49,406 nucleotides of DNA from positions 1,458,175-1,507,580 of the forward strand of contig SCFE01000094.1 in the NCBI GenBank assembly GCA_004352715.1, read 5' to 3'. The position numbers and the translations under genes are program-made. The notes below the pieces were generated by a model, which was not told the DNA's origin, searched no databases, and saw nothing but the letters and a program-made list of their open reading frames with translations. Positions 44,887-49,406 of the stretch are shown here, piece by piece; within the stretch, counting starts at the first letter, position 1; the number at the start of each line of letters is the position of its first letter. Source of the stretch: Hofstenia miamia. Lineage: Eukaryota > Xenacoelomorpha > Acoela.

Positions 44887-47800
44887 TGACTAGTAAATTG
44901 CTTATAATGTTACTAGTGCCTAATTTGAGGTTACAGTTTCAGGTTACTAGGGATTAGTAATAACGCCTCTTTTCAAGTGAATATGGAGTTCACGAGTCAA
45001 TATTACTATGTAGTGGTATGCAATCAAACAATATTATATTGCTTCTTCGCTTTTGCAGTCATACAATGAGAAATTATTGGTCCTTAGAACTTTGATTCAC
45101 TGAGTTTTGGGAATGGGAAGAATTTGAAGGCGTTGAAAAAATTGTTCAACAATCACTTAAGAAGTACATAACCTATTTAAAAATTACCAGATATATTGGG
45201 CTTAATTGTTATTACACCTAAAACTAGAAATCTACAATAATTTATTTATGATTTTATTGTCTATTCCCAAACATTGGAATATGTATTGGGAAAAAAGTAA
45301 CAGTCTATTGCAGAAAATAGAATTTTATATATCATTATTTTTACTATTTTGAGTTTGTGGGGGGGGGGAGACATTTTTGCATTATATCAAAATCTATATA
45401 TATATAGATAGATAGATAAATATATACATGTATATATATATATAATAAACATACTTTCGCTAACAGCTTCGGCATACAATTCTGGATTGGTTTCGATCAT
45501 TTCGAAAACAGTTGCACTACTGATATCGTCACTGCCATATTTTCTTTCTAATTGGAAATAGACATCTCCATCAACGAGGACGGAATCCGGAGCATTCTAA
45601 ATTCATTTAAATCAATGAAAATGAAATCCAATTTAAAGATTAAACTACCGGACACAATTTTCGCTGCCCAGGCGTTTTGAACTAAAGACTAATTTGGGGT
45701 CACTGATTTCGAAAATGCAGCACGTTTTTCTCTATCACGTAAAATTTTTACGATATTTCATATTTTGGTTTATGTGATGGCCAAAATTTCTACCTATACT
45801 CGTTGTGGTGGCTTTCATTAACTCTTATTGTTTGATAATTGTGATGTCGCATTGCATTCCTTCTAAATGAATTTTACCTTCCAAATATATTGCCCCAACT
45901 AAAATATCTTTTGATCGACCGCTCTCATCGCTCCCCTGTGGTGTGAACCTTGTGGAGTCCAGTCAAGTGATCGTTTATACTTCGAACCAAACTAAATGCT
46001 CAGCATGATAGTTTTATATGATAGAAGGTGGTGTTTGGTTAGAAAGTATCAGAAATAAAGAATAGGTTGGTGAAGATAATTAGTTTTTTAAATATATAAG
46101 AATATGCAAACGCGATATAGTTATTATATTTTAGCGGTGTGTTTCTGGTTCGACCAGACAAAATGTATCATGTCGTATTTTTACATAACTGTAAATAATT
46201 TTTTAAGGTTATTAATAATTGTTGGGCAATTAAACGTGATGATTATTCAATAATTGTCGGCAAATTTATTGCTGACAATTATTGAATGTTAAAGGTATTA
46301 CGTAATGATTTATGTAATGTACTGTAATTTAATGATTCTGTAAAATCAATAATTGTTTCTTTTGCTGTTTAACTAGCAAAATCAGTATGGTGCTGTTTAA
46401 TTTCATTTTATTTTTGTTTATTTTAGTTTTAATTTATAATGTTAGTAAACGTTATTATTATATTATCAATTGCTTTTATCAAATACCATTGAATTCGTTA
46501 TTACAATAAACACTGACTACGCTATAACTCCAACTTTCACTAAATGGGTATATCAAAACACAAAAACAGTGCATTTTTTAACATACCAATCAGTGTGTTA
46601 AATACAAGTGCACAGAATTTCGTTTTCCATAATCAAGCTAATGTTTAGCGGCATTTTTTTAGCGAGTTTAGGTTTGCTCAGATTACCTATAGAATCACGA
46701 ATGATTTTTATGTGAGAAAGAGTAAAATTTCTAAACAGAAACCTAAGGCTTCTTACTAACATGAAACTACCTCGAATAATTTATATGATTGCTTAACTGC
46801 GCCAGTGCTGTTGGCCTAGAGAGAGGACGTTCAGCCCCCTTTGAACAGATACTAATCCTTTCCGTGGTTGCCAAAAACGTTGTGCGAGTGCATTTAGCAA
46901 AAAAAAATTTTTGTAAACTCATTACAACAGCTTTACTTTCACACACACCTCTAACAAGAAAGTACAAATGTAAGCTGCTTTCAATCTCACTATAAACAAT
47001 TATCATAGATATTCAAAAAACTATTTGTTATAAATTATACAAAAGAATAAATTTGATGCAATGAATACAGATACATGAGATAAGGCAATAGTTTTAAGTC
47101 AAAAGGATTTAAGCTTTAAACCTTATCGTCTGTCAAAGTTAAAATTACCAAAACAACAAGTTCCTGTATCTGCCTTATTTCATAGAATAAATTATTATAT
47201 TTTAACTAAAACAAAGTAAACGCATCGTGTCAGCACTTTAGTAAAGGAAAGAAATTGAAATATAGGAATACTATGAATTCGATAGACTCAATTGAAGAAA
47301 AACGTAATAAATAATGACTATAAAAACAGAAATTTAAAGAAACAGCGCATTAATTAAACTGTTTTCGGAAAATCGAATAATTTAGTTATTTCAGATGTGA
47401 CGTGCGAGAGTTATTTGCAGAGTTGATAATCCTCTACAATTAAATGTGTGTCAAAACTGCAAAAATATGCACCACCCCCAAATGCAGACTTGGTTGATTA
47501 AATTGAGCGCGGAAATCCGCCAAGTGGAATCAAAACCTATGTTAATCATTCTCTAAATAAAAATCATATAGAATGCATTTATGTATAACTTTGTAAATTA
47601 TTAACATTTTTCAATGAACTTTAAGAAATCTTAAATCATTGAACATACTTGTGTTTGAATTGCTGAAATGCAAAGAAAATGAAGGGCAGAATAATTATGT
47701 AATAAAGCTGTCGAAAAATTGGGATGAACCAGACTGTTTTTTGGTATTTTGTACGGATATCCAATTGCACTTAGCAAAGCAAGAATTTCATTTTCAGAGC

Positions 47801-47966
47801 CGTGATCCGCTAATTGGCCGTAATTGAAATATGTGAAAAAATACTGATACATTTCCCTAATGAGTTTTCGCGAGGGTGAAGAAATTTCCTTCTTAGTAAG
47901 CGGACGTAGAAATTCGCTGAAGTACGATTGTATGATCTCCTTATGTTCTTTAGTGTCGCCATCCAT
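35172..47966 (-). CDS. NDC80: NDC80/HEC1 kinetochore protein (5 exons)
   Basis: Minus-strand exons are 47966-47649, 45596-45455, 40994-40734, 40334-40090 and 35462-35172, all GT..AG with compatible phases (0, 1, 1, 0), giving 418 codons plus stop. Exon 1 encodes the calponin-homology domain that binds microtubules: SYFSEFLRPLTKKEI, ALLSAIGYPYKIPKNS, and a closing helix ALHFLCISAIQT. Exon 2 (DVYFQLERKYGSDDISSATV) matches the segment joining this domain to the coiled coil. Exons 3-5 are coiled coil with the family motif NAQIADF, later DRLPHRLKKTLGSDFDF, and end YNLPMDP. The protein pairs with NUF2 in the outer-kinetochore NDC80 complex. Human NDC80 is 642 residues. This one starts only a few residues before the CH domain, lacking the basic Aurora-B-regulated tail, and has a shorter coil. 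An upstream coding exon remains possible. Introns hold several transposons. Confidence 0.72.
35593..35823. mobile_element. 231-bp Tc1/mariner-type MITE in NDC80 intron 4
   Basis: The terminal repeats of about 26 bp are CAGGGTGTGCGTAAAGTC at the left and, complemented, CAGGGTGTCCACAAAGTT at the right, both continuing TGGACACA. TA dinucleotides flank both ends (35591-35592 and 35824-35825), as expected for the TA target of the Tc1/mariner superfamily. No coding capacity. Confidence 0.75.
35950..36188 (-). CDS. Possible terminal exon of Mediator subunit 27
   Basis: A minus-strand open segment of 79 codons preceded by a strong acceptor (CATACATTTTAG at 36189-36200). The previous exon would have to supply one base. 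It reads NQVQSLANAVFKKQLQQKTR, FYIFNHEVWCRFCDRCGMWV and ARRITAIDRFISKY before the stop. The end of MED27 in animals has a short zinc-finger-like C.RCG motif followed by a PP.WRD...LE.FH helix, which this resembles in layout but not closely. It lies inside NDC80 intron 4 on the same strand. No other MED27 exon was found, so it may be a displaced exon, a pseudogene or a different protein. The stretch is partly duplicated at 36341-36497. Confidence 0.33.
36033..36319. repeat. 287-bp direct repeat, left copy
   Basis: Matches 36341-36627 almost exactly, with at least one substitution (GAAGACGG here, GAAGGCGG there). The two copies are separated by 21 N. Probably an assembly or haplotype duplication; it copies the 5' part of the exon-like ORF. 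Confidence 0.9.
36341..36627. repeat. 287-bp direct repeat, right copy
   Basis: Second copy after the gap at 36320-36340. It carries the acceptor and the first half of the exon-like ORF, then runs into N. Confidence 0.9.
36860..37063 (+). pseudogene. Possible Polinton DNA polymerase B fragment
   Basis: The 67-codon frame reads CGHANILCVVINPLPHEDEY followed by CKFRFWAHCEVLSFIIYANF. In Polinton/Maverick family-B polymerases a finger-like H...C segment, an LP....V.FKN stretch and then PFVIYADFE (exonuclease motif I) occur with this spacing. Here the catalytic Asp-Glu pair is YANFD, so the motif is altered. Only this short piece is present. It may come from the same family as the block at 19359-27070. 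Confidence 0.35.
37476..38690 (+). mobile_element. 5'-truncated non-LTR retrotransposon in NDC80 intron 4
   Basis: The RT is intact from about 37476 to the gap: SQRQFGFMTRRSTVSQM, INVYFDIKKAFDSVPHSL, SYLSGRSQRVRIGNN, VTSGVPQGSVLGPLLFLIF, SSYFLFADDLKI (catalytic FADD) and GLDFHPNKTKML. After 90 N (38026-38115) the C-terminal region continues, with a frameshift: LENFQKRALWWIRKADHY, then LLAADMCLLWNIVNRKT. The arrangement parallels the (TTA)n family (FQKRAFKWISSLDYKD), so it is a related but separate family. The transcript would be antisense to NDC80. The end is ragged near TAGTAGTAGTAGTA (38690-38701), which could be its tail. This is the best-preserved RT in the window. Confidence 0.8.
39966..40012. 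repeat. Interrupted TA microsatellite
   Basis: Short TA runs around 39966 and 39991-40012, just downstream of NDC80 exon 4 on the minus strand. Confidence 0.7.
41678..42844 (-). mobile_element. Tc1 transposon copy A (right end missing)
   Basis: The left terminal repeat starts CAGTTGTGGCCAAATTTATT at 41678 after a TA. The transposase is on the minus strand. The DDE core is intact in residue identity: VLFTDESHF, TLQQDHAPCHTSK and SPDLSPIETLW, with 34 residues between the second Asp and the Glu (DD34E, Tc1 type). The frame is broken between FMCV and GIMRTEQ at a TGTGTG run (about 42225), and deletions remove parts of the N-terminal DNA-binding region (about 42605 and 42690). The copy stops at a single N (42845), where about 170 bases present in copy B are absent. 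Confidence 0.85.
42867..44218 (-). mobile_element. Tc1 transposon copy B (both ends present)
   Basis: 1352 bp between CAGTTGTGGCCAAATTTATT at 42867 and the inverted end GGCCACAGCTG at 44218, with TA on both sides. The minus-strand transposase keeps the N-terminal helix-turn-helix region that copy A lost (ISRCGRKAKISKTGERRLV). It carries the same TGTGTG frameshift, has the catalytic Glu changed to Lys (SPIKTLW), and lacks 61 bases near 43090, which shifts the C-terminus. Both copies are therefore inactive, for partly different reasons. Confidence 0.88.
44219..44587. other. AT-rich spacer in NDC80 intron 2
   Basis: CA/TA-rich simple sequence at 44221-44275, then nothing recognisable. Confidence 0.5.
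44606..44884. repeat. (TA)n microsatellite containing a 218-N gap
   Basis: TA repeats border the gap 44635-44852 on both sides, so the missing bases are probably an expanded TA array. Confidence 0.85.
44885..45454. other. Intronic AT-rich sequence with simple repeats
   Basis: Contains a G10 run near 45360-45369 and TA/GATA-like simple repeat at about 45393-45444, directly next to the donor site of NDC80 exon 2. No coding signal. Confidence 0.6.
45597..47648. other. NDC80 intron 1, no gene seen
   Basis: Two overlapping chance frames at 46767-47006 on opposite strands; neither resembles a known protein. No terminal repeats were noticed. Confidence 0.5.
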
Positions 47967-47970
47967 AATT

Positions 47971-47980
47971 CTAAAATACG
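47971..47980 (-). promoter_or_regulatory. Splice-acceptor-like site 4 bases before the NDC80 start codon
   Basis: On the minus strand CGTATTTTAG is followed by AATT and the ATG at 47966. It may be the acceptor of a 5'-UTR intron, of an upstream coding exon carrying the missing N-terminal tail, or of a trans-spliced leader. The FBXO31-like gene shows the same layout. Confidence 0.45.
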
Positions 47981-48672
47981 AATTAATTAAAATAAACATT
48001 CATACAACATTCAGGATGCACTTTGTGGGACCACAATAAGAATATCATTAGACAATCTCAAGAAATTCTAAATTTTGAAGAGATCAAGATAACATCTCAA
48101 CAAAAGACATCTATAGTTTTTGGTTTTAATACCATAAAAACCTTCCAAACTTATGAAATTAAAAACATTTCTTGTGAGCACAACATAATTCATAACCTGA
48201 TTCTCTTCCTTTAGTAAAGGCTCAACTAGACTTATCATTATCACATTATCCTTGCAGAAGTCTTACAATCCAACTTAATGTTGCACTTTTTGATTTTCTC
48301 ATTATCAATGATTCAAATACTTGAATCCGAGCTTATTCATAAATAGTTACAATGTTACTCAATAACAGCCGAGCATCACTTGATCTGCTACTTTAAGTGA
48401 ACTATTATCAAAAATGCTTGGAAACATACGGCAATTAAAGTTTCTTGAGTACTATCTTACTTTATAGGACATTCGCGCAAAGCATGAAAACCGTACATCA
48501 AAAGTTTATTTATTTTCAGTTTTGAAATGCCTCGAAATGATATGATTGTCAACAAACAAAAGAGCAAGGTGAACGTAATTGAAAAGTTATACTGTTAAGC
48601 AATGAGCAAAATGTATTGGAAGAATCCATTATGAATAAGAGATTTTTAGCCACCCGTGTATCATTTGCTGAG
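47981..48672. other. Region upstream of NDC80, no gene seen
   Basis: AT-rich sequence between the NDC80 start and the 3' end of the non-LTR element. A promoter is expected here but no motif stands out. Confidence 0.4.
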
Positions 48673-49406
48673 TAATAATAATAATAATAATCAATGATTT
48701 TATTTAGCCGCTGAAGGCATACACAACAAGAAAATAAAAACAAGTCAAGTTTTACGGCAGCGAGGACAGTCACAGGAGATGAAATAGGAGCAAATGGAAG
48801 AGTAGGCGAAGTCGGAGAAGGGCTCAGCAAAGAGGAAAGCCATCAAAGATTTCTTGAAGCTCGGTGGTGGGGAAAAGAAATCAATCGCTGTTGGAGGGTT
48901 GCGAGTCAAGATGTAATTAGCAGCAGTACAAGCACGATTGAAAAACGAGTGAAGGGTGCGATGTTTTTTTGTACGACGAATGGAGAAGGTGACAACATCA
49001 TCAGAGCGAGTGCAGCAGGAATTGGAGAACTTAATGAAATCAAAAGGATCAAGATCCAATTTGCGAGTCAGTAGTCGATTGAACAGAAGGAGATCACAGG
49101 CATGGAAGTAGAGTGACAGCGGGAGAGTGGAGAATTTCAGCAGAGCGTCTTTATAGTCCAAAGAGGAAATCCATTTGAAAGCGCGTTTCTGGAAACGTTC
49201 CATGGAGTGGAACAAAGCACGAGAAGGCCACCAACAAGGAGACGCGTAGAGAAGAATGGCGCGAGGAATGGACTTGAACAAAGAGAGTTTCACAGCGGAC
49301 GAGGTATTAAAAGGAACATTACGGAAAAGGGCAAATAGCGAGGAATTAGCTTTGCGGAGACGCAAAGACACATGTCCAGTCCAATTTAAGTTTGCAGCAA
49401 GTTGAA
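48673..49406 (-). mobile_element. Non-LTR retrotransposon 3' end, best-preserved copy of the (TTA)n family
   Basis: On the minus strand the frame is open from the window edge to a stop at 48745. It reads LNWTGHVSLRLRKANSSLF, VKLSLFKSIPRAILLYASPC, ERFQKRAFKWISSLDYKDAL, FFSPPPSFKKSLMAFLFAEP and CSYFISCDCPRCRKT at the C-terminus. A short 3' UTR (CAGCGGCTAAATAAAATCA) and a (TTA)n tail of about 19 bases follow (48691-48673). The element enters from beyond the right edge of the window, so its RT is outside. The final CDCPRCRK recalls a small Cys motif but has only three Cys. Confidence 0.85.

Noticed and set aside
46767-47006. Overlapping frames on both strands in NDC80 intron 1
   Set aside because: Neither resembles a protein family. 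They appear to be chance frames in a locally less AT-rich stretch.
1-49406. Bacterial-type features: operons, Shine-Dalgarno sites, CRISPR arrays, riboswitches
   Set aside because: Gene structure, introns and transposon content are eukaryotic; no such features were seen.

Overview
This is AT-rich eukaryotic DNA, most probably from an invertebrate animal. It contains spliced genes with GT..AG introns, two of which encode recognisable metazoan proteins. It also carries many decayed transposons of every major class: non-LTR, Gypsy, hAT, Tc1 and Polinton-like. No bacterial operons, tRNAs, rRNAs or CRISPR arrays were seen. The phylum cannot be fixed from the sequence. A 39-nt intron, shortened proteins, and possible spliced-leader acceptors just upstream of both start codons would suit a compact, fast-evolving lineage (flatworm, mesozoan, cnidarian or similar). 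That is inference only. Eight runs of N interrupt the window, and several have the same sequence on both sides, so some duplications may be assembly artefacts.

Layout. 1-1650: two 3' ends of one non-LTR retrotransposon family, the second with a (TTA)n tail. 3200-4440: an older decayed copy of the same family. 4960-5276: an unassigned exon-like ORF. 7708-10191 (+): an FBXO31-type F-box gene in four exons, its last exon broken 12 bases before the ancestral stop by a 760-bp hAT-type element. 11640-14520: decayed non-LTR element with ORF1, endonuclease and reverse transcriptase. 15082-17762: decayed hAT transposon with terminal and subterminal repeats. 19359-27070: Polinton-like DNA with long inverted terminal repeats, tandem arrays, an internal duplication and a penton-like (minor capsid) pseudogene. 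27071-31694 (-): decayed Gypsy retrotransposon cut off by the end of the Polinton-like DNA. 32600-35040: pieces of further non-LTR elements in opposite orientations. 35172-47966 (-): a five-exon NDC80/HEC1 kinetochore gene whose introns hold a Tc1 pair, a non-LTR element, a small TA-flanked MITE, a possible MED27 terminal exon and a possible Polinton DNA polymerase scrap. 48673-49406 (-): a better preserved copy of the non-LTR family seen at the left end.

The two host genes are unrelated in function: an SCF ubiquitin-ligase substrate receptor and an outer-kinetochore microtubule-binding subunit. Everything else is transposon-derived or unassigned. The most unusual parts are the Polinton-like block, the hAT insertion that rewrites the FBXO31 C-terminus, and the reduced NDC80.
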